A stretch of 64,000 bases of DNA from an uncultured Oscillospiraceae bacterium (GCA_934573935.1 CAKTMO010000001.1:62001-126000), one strand, 5' to 3'; positions 8,694 through 15,788 are shown, counted from the stretch's first letter. Program-made: numbers and translations. Notes: generated by a model from the letters alone, not told the origin.

Positions 8694-8975
8694 TAAAAAA
8701 TCCTGTCTCATGAAAATTTCATGAGACAGGATGTAAAAGCAATTCCTGCGGTACCACTCATATTGACGTAAAACGTCCACTTTGCACGCACCATCATGCG
8801 CTCCGCCGGGGTAACGGCCGCGGCTGCCGTCGGGTATTACTTGCCATTTCCGGCTTTCTCCCCGCCCTCGTAAGGCCATTCGCTGTACATTCCGGTGCTG
8901 CGCTCCCACCAAATACGCGGCTCTCTGAAAGGTTCCTGTACAGGTACTCCTCTTACTCGTTGGTTTGGTTTTTGA
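8694..8975 (-). promoter_or_regulatory. Tryptophan T-box riboswitch with intrinsic terminator
   Basis: On the reverse strand the leader shows all T-box parts: Stem I with GTAAG pairing CTTAC and an AGTA motif; a specifier codon TGG (genome 8876-8878, in context GAATGGCC); the conserved T-box sequence as GAGTGGTACCGC (8746-8758); and a terminator CCTGTCTCATGAAA/TTTCATGAGACAGG followed by T6 (8694-8732). Uncharged tRNA-Trp would pair with TGG and with the bulge TGG(T)A to open the terminator, raising trpS and the TrpB2 gene when Trp is scarce. Confidence 0.95.
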
Positions 8976-8985
8976 TTATGGAGGT

Positions 8986-9014
8986 ACTTTAGCACTTTCG
9001 GGACGGGTTGTCAA
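8986..9014 (-). promoter_or_regulatory. Predicted SigA promoter of the T-box-trpS-trpB operon
   Basis: Reverse strand TTGACA, 17 bp, TAAAGT; identical hexamers to the cooS promoter. The predicted start is a few bases before T-box Stem I. Confidence 0.75.
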
Positions 9015-9040
9015 GAGGGAATTTTCAGGGACGCAAAATT

Positions 9041-9123
9041 TTTGTAGGGGCCGGCGACTCTGTCGGCCCGACCGGTGGCCTGTCAAATCACCGTCAGGGC
9101 GGGCAGAGTCGTCCGCCCCTACA
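9041..9123. repeat. GTAGGGG...CCCCTAC palindromic repeat pair
   Basis: Outer arms TTGTAGGGGC and GCCCCTACAA face each other; inside are GACTCTGTCGGCCC and GGGCGGGCAGAGTC, so two copies of the same module lie head to head. One of eleven such loci in the window. Confidence 0.75.
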
Positions 9124-9150
9124 AGGTTTGCCTCGTCGGGCGAGGCGACC

Positions 9151-10017
9151 TCACAGCGCCCGCATGAACTCCGGTTTCAATCCCACGCCGGACAGGCCGG
9201 ACTGCACTTTGTCCAGCAGGGCCTGACGGTCGCGGTTGAGGGTGCCCTTCAGGGTCAGGTAATTGCTGGCGTGGTTCATACGGAAGACGCTGCCCTCGGA
9301 GTCGATGTGCTGCAGGAAGAGCTCCGTCTCCTTCAGCACCTCCACGGGGCTGAGAAGGGTGAACTCCCCGTCCCGCACCCACTGCTCCAGCGGTGTGCCC
9401 CGCTCCACCATCAGCGTCAGCAGGCCGATATACTCCGGCTGCATGGCGCTGAGGGCCTCCGCCGTGCCGATGGCGTGCTCACGCCACAGTTCCACGCTGC
9501 CCAGGCCGGAGATGGCCGTGACGGACAGGGCCATGCCGCAGCGGCGGGCCTTCTGTCCCGCCGCCACGATGGCGGCGGCGCTGTGGCCCTTGCGCATCCG
9601 CTCCAGCACCGCGTCACAGCCGGATTCCAGGCCCATATAGACCATCTGCAGGCCGCTTTGCCGCAGCAGGCGCAGGTCGTCCTCCGACTTTACCTGCAGG
9701 CTGGCGGGCGAGGCGTAGCAGGTGACCCGCTCGCACTCGGGAAACAGGCCGTAGATGAGGCCCAGGATCTGCATCAGGTCGTCGGTCTTCCGCATGAGGG
9801 CGTCGCCGTCCGCCAGGAAGACACGGGGGACGCCGCGGTAGAGGCGGCGGGCGGTCTCGAAATCCTCGCGGATCTCGTCCATGGGGCGCATGGCGAAGTG
9901 CTTGTCGTCGTACATATCGCAGAAGGCGCAGGTGTTGTGGCTGCAGCCGTAGGTCACCTGGACGATGAGGCTGTAGGCTTCAGAGGGGGGACGATAGACT
10001 TTTCCTTTATAACGCAT
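9151..10017 (-). CDS. Radical SAM protein of unknown substrate
   Basis: A 288-aa radical SAM enzyme. The 4Fe-4S ligands are Cys25, Cys30 and Cys33 (CSHNTCAFC, a Cx4CxxC spacing seen in a COG1032-like subset, instead of the usual Cx3CxxC), followed by DMY. VYMGLESG and later segments fit the HemN/Elp3-like SPASM-free barrel. The ATG chosen (ATG CGT) is 8 bases behind GGAG; an upstream in-frame extension would place the start beyond this RBS. It stands alone between a repeat and the divergent SSB-like gene. No neighbour hints at the substrate. Confidence 0.85.
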   Translation of the reverse strand: MRYKGKVYRPPSEAYSLIVQVTYGCSHNTCAFCDMYDDKHFAMRPMDEIREDFETARRLYRGVPRVFLADGDALMRKTDDLMQILGLIYGLFPECERVTCYASPASLQVKSEDDLRLLRQSGLQMVYMGLESGCDAVLERMRKGHSAAAIVAAGQKARRCGMALSVTAISGLGSVELWREHAIGTAEALSAMQPEYIGLLTLMVERGTPLEQWVRDGEFTLLSPVEVLKETELFLQHIDSEGSVFRMNHASNYLTLKGTLNRDRQALLDKVQSGLSGVGLKPEFMRAL

Positions 10018-10127
10018 GGTCATCACTCCTTTGTGGGTATTATGCCATAGTTTGGGGCGTTTGAAAAGCATATTCTTTTCCGGCGGCGCATAGGCTGTGG
10101 CATATCAACAAACGAGGTGGACAGCGT

Positions 10128-10742
10128 ATGAACCATAATTTCAATCGGGTGCAGCTATGCGGTACGGTGGACAGCGCGCCGGTGCTGAGCCATGTGAACC
10201 ATGAGGTCTCGTTCTATAAATTCACGCTGGCGGTGGAGCGGCTCAGCGGGCTTTCGGACAAGCTGACGGTGATCGCGCCCCAGGGGCTGCTGGAGGCGGC
10301 GGGCGTCGGCGCGGGGGACACGGCCACAGTGCGGGGACAGCTGCGCTCGTTCAACAACAAGAGCGGCGAGGGCAGCCGGTTGGTGATCTCCGTATTTGCC
10401 CACACGCTGGAAAAGGGCGGGGAGACGCCCCTGAATCTGATCCAGCTGTCGGGCGTGCTGTGCAAGCCGCCGGTGCTGCGGCGGACGCCGCTGGGGCGGG
10501 AGATCAGCGACATCATTCTGGCGGTGAACCGGCGGTACGGGCGGGCGGACTATCTGCCCTGCATCGCCTGGGGCGCGGTGGCGCAGCAGGTGGCGGCCAT
10601 GACCACCGGAGAACGGCTGACGGTGGAGGGACGGGTGCAGAGCCGTACATACACCAAGACCGAAGACGGCGTCACCACCGAGCGCACGGCCTATGAGGTG
10701 TCCATCATGCGCCCCGCGCTGCTGGAGGAGTTTCTGTTCTGA
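10128..10742 (+). CDS. SSB-like protein with two OB folds
   Basis: A 204-aa protein whose two halves both look like the SSB OB fold. The second (about residues 108-200) is the clearer: LSGVLCKPPVLRRTPLGR, then LAVNRR, DYLPCIAWG and VEGRVQSRTYT follow the standard bacterial SSB pattern. The first (residues 6-95) keeps VQLCGTVDSAPVL and FTLAVERLSG but its loops are shorter. The acidic C-terminal DDDIPF-like tail of SSB, which recruits partner proteins, is absent: the protein ends in LLEEFLF. It is therefore probably not the housekeeping SSB. GAGGTGG precedes the start. Role in replication, repair or competence is not shown by neighbours. Confidence 0.85.
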   Translation: MNHNFNRVQLCGTVDSAPVLSHVNHEVSFYKFTLAVERLSGLSDKLTVIAPQGLLEAAGVGAGDTATVRGQLRSFNNKSGEGSRLVISVFAHTLEKGGETPLNLIQLSGVLCKPPVLRRTPLGREISDIILAVNRRYGRADYLPCIAWGAVAQQVAAMTTGERLTVEGRVQSRTYTKTEDGVTTERTAYEVSIMRPALLEEFLF

Positions 10743-10743
10743 C

Positions 10744-10772
10744 TTGACGTGTCCCCTCCCCCGCCGTATAAT
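10744..10772 (+). promoter_or_regulatory. Predicted SigA promoter of the small DUF6472 gene
   Basis: TTGACG, 17 bp, TATAAT, starting two bases after the SSB-like stop codon; the GTG start lies 27 bp after the -10 box. Confidence 0.75.
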
Positions 10773-10798
10773 GGCGGCAGAGAAAGGGGGCGGCGAAG

Positions 10799-10969
10799 GT
10801 GGATAAGTGCGAAAGCTGCGTGTTTTACAGCTATGACGAGGACTATGACGACTATATCTGCGAGATGGATCTGGACGAGGACGAGATGATGCGGTTTTTG
10901 AGCAATCAGAGCGCCCAGTGCCCCTATTGGCGGCCGGGGGATGAGTATCTGACGGCGCGGAAGCAATAG
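10799..10969 (+). CDS. Small Cys-rich acidic protein, DUF6472-like
   Basis: A 56-aa protein starting at GTG, 8 bases behind AAAGGGGG, and with its own promoter. The sequence VDKCESCVFYSYDED opens with CxxC, continues with a strongly acidic patch (DLDEDEM) and a second Cys pair (ICEM ... QCPYW). This matches DUF6472, a short clostridial family with four cysteines that could bind a metal ion. Function unknown. Start and reading frame are well supported; the family name is from memory of its pattern. Confidence 0.75.
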   Translation: MDKCESCVFYSYDEDYDDYICEMDLDEDEMMRFLSNQSAQCPYWRPGDEYLTARKQ

Positions 10970-10996
10970 ATCGCGTGGATGACAAAAGGGAAAACC

Positions 10997-11245
10997 CCGC
11001 ACCAAAGGCCCCCTTGTGTAAAGGGGGCCTTTGGTGCGGTGCATGGTGGAAGTGCTCGCGTTCACCGCGCGGCGGGGTGAGGGCACCCCGCCCTACGGAG
11101 GCTTGTCGTTGGCTGCTGCGTATAGGATGGTCTGCCCTTAGGCTGCCGTAGCGGCCTCCTCTTACACAAGGGAGACTATGGGGTGCGTACGTTCACCGAC
11201 GGGGCGTCGAGGACGCCGCCCCCTACGCACTGATCGCCGGACTTG
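10997..11245. repeat. Repeat-filled intergenic region
   Basis: Starts with a 17-bp stem GCACCAAAGGCCCCCTT/AAGGGGGCCTTTGGTGC (10997-11039), possibly also the terminator of the small upstream gene although no T run follows. Then GGCGGGGTGAGGGCACCCCGCC-CTACG (11071-11101), a GTCTGCCC/AGGCTG fragment, and GGGGCGTCGAGGACGCC-GCCCCCTACG (11197-11228). No supported gene lies in 10970-11415. Confidence 0.7.
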
Positions 11246-11415
11246 TCCGGTTACTGGACAGGGCGTCGAGGGCGCTGCGTTATGCAAATATTTCCCGCAG
11301 CCATACATCCGCTCATCAAACACACCGCTTCGCGGTTCCACATAGAATGGAACGCGGGCGGTGTGCTGTTTTGGCAGCCGCTGCCGCGTAATCTGTTCTT
11401 TTCAGGAGGTTTGCC

Positions 11416-12270
11416 ATGGCAACCATTACCAATCAGGCGGCACTTTCCTATAACGGTATCACCACGCTTTCCAACATCGCGGTGGGCGAGCTGGTGGAGG
11501 CGCTGACCGCCAGCAAGACCGCCGCCGACACCACGTATACCGCCGGCGGGGTCAAGACCTTTGCCATTTCGCTGGTCAACTCCGGCGCGTCGGCACTGAC
11601 GGGGCTGACGCTGACCGACACGCTGGGCAGCTATCCCTTCGGCGGCAGGACGCTGTATCCCATGACGTATGTAAGTGGGTCGCTGCTGTACTACGTCAAC
11701 GGCGTATTGCAGGCCACGCCTGCCGTCACGGCCGCCGCGCCGCTGACGGTCACCGGCATTTCCATCCCCTCCGGCGGGAACGCCATGGTGATCTATTCCA
11801 CAGCCATCAACGAATTCGCGCCCCTGGGCGTGGCGGACAGCATCACCAACACCGCCACCATCAGCGGCGGCGGTCTGGCCACCCCCGTCACCGCCACGGA
11901 GACCATCACCACCTCCGCCGCGCCCCAGCTGTCCATCAGCAAGGCCCTGTCCCCCGCCACGGTGGTGGAAAACGGCACGCTGACCTATACCCTGACGCTG
12001 CTGAACCGCGGCAACGCCGCCGCCAACGCCACCGACGATCTGGTGATCACCGACACCTTCGATCCGGTGCTGCGCAACCTGACCGTCCGGTTCAACGGCG
12101 TACTGTGGACAGAGGGCACCCAGTACACCTACAACGCCGCCACCGGCGTGTTTACCACCACGGCAGGCGCGCTGACGGTGCCCGCCGCCACCTTTACCCA
12201 GGACCCCACCACCGGCGTTTTCACCGTGGATCCTGGCACGGCCCAGTTAGTGATCACCGGCACGCTGTAA
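11416..12270 (+). CDS. DUF11-repeat protein without signal peptide
   Basis: A 284-aa protein rich in Thr, Ala and Gly with two DUF11-type beta-sandwich units. The first begins at ITNQAALSYNG, a typical opening of clostridial DUF11 proteins; the second at LSISKALSPATVVENG (about residue 174), with YTLTLLNRGNAAAN and VITDTFDPVL. DUF11 domains are usually extracellular, yet the N-terminus has no hydrophobic segment and the C-terminus has no LPxTG or membrane anchor. AGGAGG is 6 bases upstream, so the start is secure. Export, if any, would be non-classical or through mother-cell lysis (for example as a spore surface protein); this is inference. Confidence 0.82.
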   Translation: MATITNQAALSYNGITTLSNIAVGELVEALTASKTAADTTYTAGGVKTFAISLVNSGASALTGLTLTDTLGSYPFGGRTLYPMTYVSGSLLYYVNGVLQATPAVTAAAPLTVTGISIPSGGNAMVIYSTAINEFAPLGVADSITNTATISGGGLATPVTATETITTSAAPQLSISKALSPATVVENGTLTYTLTLLNRGNAAANATDDLVITDTFDPVLRNLTVRFNGVLWTEGTQYTYNAATGVFTTTAGALTVPAATFTQDPTTGVFTVDPGTAQLVITGTL

Positions 12271-12293
12271 GGGTTCGCGGGAACGGCGGAAAC

Positions 12294-12326
12294 AAAAAAG
12301 AGACGGCGAAAGCCGTCTCTTTTTTG
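12294..12326 (+). terminator. Intrinsic terminator after the DUF11 gene
   Basis: AAAAAAGAGACGGC-gaa-AGCCGTCTCTTTTTT, a stem with U-tract placed 24 bp behind the stop codon. Confidence 0.9.
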
Positions 12327-12421
12327 ACAGTGAGCGTCGTCTTACGCATCCGCTATCGGGCATCGCCGCGCGGCGGTACGCCGCTTTATGACCGGCAGCT
12401 TGTCGTCGTCTCTCGTCTACC

Positions 12422-12481
12422 CATAGCCTAATAGTAGCACACATAGCCTATATTGGCAAGACTTTTGGGCTATGCTAAAGA
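12422..12481 (+). promoter_or_regulatory. Promoter with three CATAGCC boxes upstream of XRE gene
   Basis: CATAGCCTA occurs at 12422 and 12442, exactly 20 bp apart, and an inverted copy GGCTATG at 12468-12474. TTGGCA (12453-12458), 17 bp, TAAAGA (12476-12481) forms a promoter in which one box fills the spacer. The layout suggests binding and autoregulation by the XRE protein encoded 23 bp downstream. Confidence 0.6.
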
Positions 12482-12503
12482 AAAAGCAGGGAGGGTGGTA
12501 AGG

Positions 12504-12746
12504 ATGGACACGATCTGCGCGGTGAAGAACCGCATCTTGCAGCTGTGCGGAGAGCGCGGCATCAGCATCAACAAGCTGGCGTCCATCAGCGCGCTGCCGC
12601 CCTCCAGCGTGAAAAACATTCTTTATGGCAAGAGCCAGAATCCCAAACTTTTGACCATCAAGCTGCTGTGCGACGGCCTGGGCATCACCCTGGGGGAGTT
12701 TTTCTCCACACCGGAATTTGACGCGCTGGAGCAGGAGATACAGTGA
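12504..12746 (+). CDS. Small XRE-family transcriptional regulator
   Basis: An 80-aa helix-turn-helix protein almost entirely made of one Cro/CI-type domain: ERGISINKLASISALPPSSVKNIL covers helices 2-3, followed by LLTIKLLCDGLGITLGEFF, a common ending of stand-alone clostridial XRE proteins. GGGAGGG lies 8 bases before this ATG; an upstream TTG-type extension to 12453 would run through the promoter -35 box and is rejected. It probably binds the CATAGCC boxes in front of it. Other targets are unknown; no toxin partner is adjacent, so it does not look like an antitoxin. Confidence 0.85.
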   Translation: MDTICAVKNRILQLCGERGISINKLASISALPPSSVKNILYGKSQNPKLLTIKLLCDGLGITLGEFFSTPEFDALEQEIQ

Positions 12747-12765
12747 TTGAAAAGGCTGTCGGCGT

Positions 12766-12840
12766 GTTAAAAAAACATGCCGGTGGCATGTTTTTAACGC
12801 CGATCTCGGCGGCTATGCCGCCGTAGCTTCCATCAAATTT
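12766..12840 (+). repeat. Dispersed element with ACATGCC hairpin (copy 1)
   Basis: AAAAAACATGCC-GGT-GGCATGTTTTT, then CCGATCTCGGC and GGCTATGCCGCCGTAG. A near-identical inverted copy lies at 38148-38230. The first hairpin with its T run could also terminate the XRE gene. Confidence 0.75.
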
Positions 12841-12861
12841 CCACCGCACCATCTTAGAACA

Positions 12862-13160
12862 ATCCCCCAGTCTCGCTCCGCTCGACAGCCCCCTTTGCAC
12901 AAGGGGGCCTTTGGATGGTGCGGTGCATCGAAAATACTTGCGTTCACCGATCGGGCGGATACCCCAAGGGTACTCGTTCCGCTGCGCTCCACAGCGCAGG
13001 TCGTCCGACCCTACGGGTGGTGTCGCACCCGTTACGTTCACCGCACGGCGGGGTGAGGGCACCCCGCCCTACGAAGGGTATTACGAAGTTGTGCGTAGGG
13101 GCGGGGTTCTACCCCGCCCGCCGGTTATCGGAAATGCCGTCGTAAGCCAAGCGGGAGGGC
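12862..13160. repeat. Repeat-filled intergenic region
   Basis: Contains a CCCCTT-gcac-AAGGGGG element (12862-12914), a 39-bp stretch (12961-12999) that recurs with five differences at 59340-59378, and GTAGGG-type palindromes: GGCGGGGTGAGGGCACCCCGCC (13047-13069) and GGCGGGGTTCTACCCCGCC (13099-13117). No gene is supported between 12747 and 13246; apparent ORFs here are frames through repeats. Confidence 0.7.
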
Positions 13161-13215
13161 AGCGCCCCTCCCCTTTGAATTTCCACTGCACCGTCCAAGA
13201 TGTCTCATCACACAG

Positions 13216-13245
13216 CAAAGGCCCCCTCTGTCGAGGGGGCCTTTG
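13216..13245 (-). terminator. Hairpin after the 84-aa gene (CCCCCTC/GAGGGGG family)
   Basis: AAAGGCCCCCTC-tgtc-GAGGGGGCCTTT directly behind the stop codon of the reverse-strand gene. It belongs to the dispersed hairpin family but is well placed to terminate; no clear T run follows on the reverse strand. Confidence 0.5.
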
Positions 13246-13246
13246 C

Positions 13247-13501
13247 TTATTCCCGCCATTGCTCGGCGTCGGGGGAAAAGGCGACGCGGATGGTGGGAGG
13301 GGCCTGCGCCTGAGAGGCGGAGGACTGCTTTTGCAGCGCCGCCCGCATGGCCGCCAGCTCCTTCATGGCGGCGGCCAGCTCCTTGACCTCCTTTACGGCA
13401 GTCTCGTCGCCGGACATGCGGTCTGCCAGGTGGTCGCAGGCGCGGGTCAGCTTTTCCACCGCCTGGCGCATATGGCTCTCCCATGCCGTGGCTCTTGCCA
13501 T
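13247..13501 (-). CDS. Hypothetical 84-aa helical protein
   Basis: Not recognised as a named family. The first 60 residues are predicted to be helical and heptad-rich (MRQAVEKLTRACDHLADRM, VKEVKELAAAMKELAAMRAAL), suggesting a coiled coil, followed by a short Gln/Ala/Pro-rich tail. AAAGGAG is 8 bases upstream of ATG. It starts 3 bp after the stop of the zinc-ribbon gene, so the two form an operon. No transmembrane segment. It could be a small oligomeric accessory protein. Confidence 0.7.
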   Translation of the reverse strand: MARATAWESHMRQAVEKLTRACDHLADRMSGDETAVKEVKELAAAMKELAAMRAALQKQSSASQAQAPPTIRVAFSPDAEQWRE

Positions 13502-13504
13502 GGA

Positions 13505-13666
13505 TCACGCTCCTTTCGTCAAATACGGCGCGAATCGCTGCGCCGCGTAGTCCGCCAGGCAGTCCGTGCAGACCGCCTGGCCGTTGATGTGGTAGTAGGC
13601 CTCCCCTGTGTAGATCTCGCCGCCGCACTGGCTACAGACCGCGCTGACGCCCTCGTAAGGCTGCAT
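13505..13666 (-). CDS. Small zinc-ribbon protein, 53 aa
   Basis: Two Cys pairs, CSQC near residues 11-14 and CTDC near residues 33-36, separated by a GGEIYTGEAYYHINGQAV strand pair, form a likely zinc ribbon. The ATG used is 5 bases behind GGGAGGTG; an in-frame extension to 13717 overlaps the upstream terminator and has no RBS. Function unknown; it is translationally close to the 84-aa gene. The only visible promoter space is the terminator of the upstream methyltransferase gene, so read-through is the probable source of transcript. Confidence 0.72.
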   Translation of the reverse strand: MQPYEGVSAVCSQCGGEIYTGEAYYHINGQAVCTDCLADYAAQRFAPYLTKGA

Positions 13667-13692
13667 ATCGTCACCTCCCTGGCTGTGGCGGC

Positions 13693-13729
13693 AAAAAAAG
13701 AGGCTGTTGCCCCGCAAAAGGCAACAGCC
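13693..13729 (-). terminator. Terminator of the SpoU methyltransferase gene
   Basis: GGCTGTTGCC / GGCAACAGCC stem with an 8-base loop, followed on the reverse strand by TCTTTTTTT. It lies 10 bp behind the stop codon. Confidence 0.9.
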
Positions 13730-13738
13730 AGAGTGTTT

Positions 13739-14563
13739 TCACTTCTTTCCCAGCTGATAGAAGGCCACGGCGCTGGCGGCGGCCACGTTGAGACTGTCCA
13801 CCCCGTGGGCCATGGGGATGCGCACCGTATAGTCGCAATGGGCGATGGTGCCGGCGGCAAGGCCGTCCCCCTCGGTGCCCAGTACCACGGCCAGCTTGTC
13901 CTGGGCAAGTAGGCGGGGATCGTCGATGGACAGGGAGTCGTCCCGCAGCGCCATGGCGGCGGTCCGGAAACCCAGCTGCCGCAGCAGGGCCATGCCGCCC
14001 TCCGGCCAGGGGGCGCTGTCGGGGAAGTAGGTCCAGGGGATCTGAAACACGGTTCCCATACTGACGCGGACGGCACGGCGGTACAGAGGGTCGCTGCCCT
14101 GGGTGCTGAGGAGCACGGCGTCCATGTTCAGGGCGGCGGCGCTGCGGAAGATGGCCCCGATGTTGGTGGGGTTCATGACGTTTTCCAGCACCGCCACCCG
14201 ACGGGCATTGGCGCAGACCTGCTCCACCGTGGGCAGCTGGGGGCGGCGCATGGCGCACAGCATGCCCCGGGTCAGCTTGAAGCCCGTCAGCTGCTCCAGC
14301 ACCTCCAGGGGCGCGGCGTAGACGGGGATATCCGCGGGGCAGCGCGCCAGCAGCTCGCTTGCCTTGCCCGCCACGTGCCTGCTTTCCATCAGGAAGGACA
14401 CCGGCACGCAGCCCGCGTCCAGGGCGCGGCCGATCACCAGGGGGCTTTCGGCGATAAACAGGGCGTTGGCGGGGTCGGCGCGGTTCACCAGCTGGTTTTC
14501 GGTGAGACGGGCGTAGACGTCCAGCTGCGGCGCGTGGAAATCCGTGATCTCATGCAGGTCCAT
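13739..14563 (-). CDS. TrmH/SpoU-family RNA 2'-O-methyltransferase
   Basis: A 274-aa SPOUT methyltransferase using S-adenosylmethionine to methylate a ribose 2'-OH in rRNA or tRNA. All three SpoU motifs are visible: motif 1 NPTNIGAIFRSA, motif 2 VVLGTEGDGL and motif 3 IPMAHGVDSLNVAAASAV near the C-terminus. An N-terminal substrate-binding domain of about 100 residues precedes them, as in the RlmB/TsnR group; the target nucleotide is not predictable. It follows the nitrilase gene by 48 bp on the same strand with only a T-less hairpin between, so they may be co-transcribed. Confidence 0.88.
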   Translation of the reverse strand: MDLHEITDFHAPQLDVYARLTENQLVNRADPANALFIAESPLVIGRALDAGCVPVSFLMESRHVAGKASELLARCPADIPVYAAPLEVLEQLTGFKLTRGMLCAMRRPQLPTVEQVCANARRVAVLENVMNPTNIGAIFRSAAALNMDAVLLSTQGSDPLYRRAVRVSMGTVFQIPWTYFPDSAPWPEGGMALLRQLGFRTAAMALRDDSLSIDDPRLLAQDKLAVVLGTEGDGLAAGTIAHCDYTVRIPMAHGVDSLNVAAASAVAFYQLGKK

Positions 14564-14611
14564 GGCGGCATCCTCCTGGTTTTGTTCGCATCGGGGGGAT
14601 GCGAACGGGGT

Positions 14612-15541
14612 TTATTTCTCGTGGACGATCAGCTCCGTCACATCGGGGCGGGAGTAGTGGCCGCAGGGGTCGAACTCCATGCGGGCGCGGGCGGCCTGAT
14701 CGGGGTCGATATCGGCGTAGATGATGGTCTCGCAGTCCCACACCGGCTCGGTGACATAGTGGCCGTAGGGGTCGATGATGGCGCTGCCGCCGTTGCAGGG
14801 GGCTTTGGGCAGGCGGGCGATCTCGTCGGCGGCGGGGCCGTGGTAATCGGTGGGGTACATGTCCCTGGTGAAATACTGGTTCACGTGGAAGACGAAGCAC
14901 TTGCCCTCGATGGCGATGTGCTTGATGGTGTCGTGCCACTCGGGGTTATTGTTGGTGTTGGGGCACAGGTAGAGGCTGACGCCCTTCTGATACAGGGCCA
15001 CGCGGGCCAAGGGCATATAGTTCTCCCAGCAGATCAGGGCGCCCATGGTGCCCCAGGGGGAATCCACCGTGGGGAAGTAATCCCTGTCGGCGTCGCCCCA
15101 GACGATACGCTCGGCGCCGGTGGGCTTCAGCTTGCGGTGGTTGCACAGCAGCGTGCCGTCGGGGCCGAAGATCATGTTGGCGCAGTAGAGGGTACCGTTA
15201 TTCCGGCCCCGCTCGGTATAGCCGATGGAGACGTAGGCGCCTGCCTCTTTGGCGGCGGCGCCGATGCGGTCGGTGTCGGCGCTGGGACAGAGGACGGCGT
15301 TGTCGTAATAGATCTTCCAGTCGTCACGGCACTCCTCGGTGCGGCTGCCCACGGTGAAGCCGTAGGTGAGGCCGTAGGGGTAGCAGGGGATCAGGGATTC
15401 GGGGAATACGATCAGCTGCGCGCCGTTTGCGCCGGCTTCACGGATCTGGTCGCACACCTTGTCGATGGTGGCGTCCTTGTTGAACATCACGGGGGTGGCC
15501 TGTACCAGCGCCACGCGCAGCTTGTTTTGCAGGTCTTTCAT
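14612..15541 (-). CDS. Nitrilase
   Basis: A 309-aa member of the nitrilase superfamily, branch 1 by motif. The Glu-Lys-Cys triad is visible as Glu48 (FPESLIPCYP), Lys137 (HRKLKPTGAER) and Cys171 (ICWENYMPLAR); the CWEN and RKLKPT sequences are those of true nitrilases that hydrolyse nitriles to acids and ammonia, unlike the YRK/CYD of amidases. GAGGAGG is 8 bases upstream of ATG, and a promoter is predicted 35 bp further. Substrate unknown; plant or microbial aliphatic/aromatic nitriles are possible in the gut. Confidence 0.9.
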   Translation of the reverse strand: MKDLQNKLRVALVQATPVMFNKDATIDKVCDQIREAGANGAQLIVFPESLIPCYPYGLTYGFTVGSRTEECRDDWKIYYDNAVLCPSADTDRIGAAAKEAGAYVSIGYTERGRNNGTLYCANMIFGPDGTLLCNHRKLKPTGAERIVWGDADRDYFPTVDSPWGTMGALICWENYMPLARVALYQKGVSLYLCPNTNNNPEWHDTIKHIAIEGKCFVFHVNQYFTRDMYPTDYHGPAADEIARLPKAPCNGGSAIIDPYGHYVTEPVWDCETIIYADIDPDQAARARMEFDPCGHYSRPDVTELIVHEK

Positions 15542-15576
15542 GGGGGAGGCCTCCTCGTTTCTTTTTCGGTGTGTTT

Positions 15577-15605
15577 ATCCTACCAGAAACGGCAGCGTTT
15601 GTAAA
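15577..15605 (-). promoter_or_regulatory. Predicted promoter of the nitrilase gene
   Basis: Reverse strand TTTACA, 17 bp, TAGGAT with TGG before the -10 box. Confidence 0.5.
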
Positions 15606-15759
15606 TCGTCTTTTCCGCGGCGTTTCTATTTCCTCTCAAAATTTTTGGTAATACGTTATATTAGCAAATTGTGAGGATCGCATACAGGAATCGCCGGTTT
15701 TCGTAAAAATCCCACAAAGTTTGTCGGTTTCACCTGCCGGAATATCCATAATTTGGATG

Positions 15760-15788
15760 TTGACTTTCGCAGTTTGAAGTTCTAAAAT
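15760..15788 (+). promoter_or_regulatory. Predicted promoter of the small Arg-rich gene
   Basis: TTGACT, 17 bp, TAAAAT, 53 bp upstream of the small ATG; the surrounding DNA is AT-rich. Confidence 0.65.

Noticed and set aside
7611..8912. Longer trpS with start at 8912
   Set aside because: The extension translates the T-box leader and terminator; the ATG at 8654 has a good RBS and the correct N-terminus.
11243..11506. 87-aa ORF upstream of the DUF11 gene
   Set aside because: Runs through repeat DNA and out of frame into the DUF11 gene; no RBS and no protein features.
12685..13162. ORFs in the repeat region with translations starting MPSPRRAVN
   Set aside because: The same translated start also appears at 10.7-11.1 kb because both read the same GC-rich repeat; these are frames through repeats, not genes.
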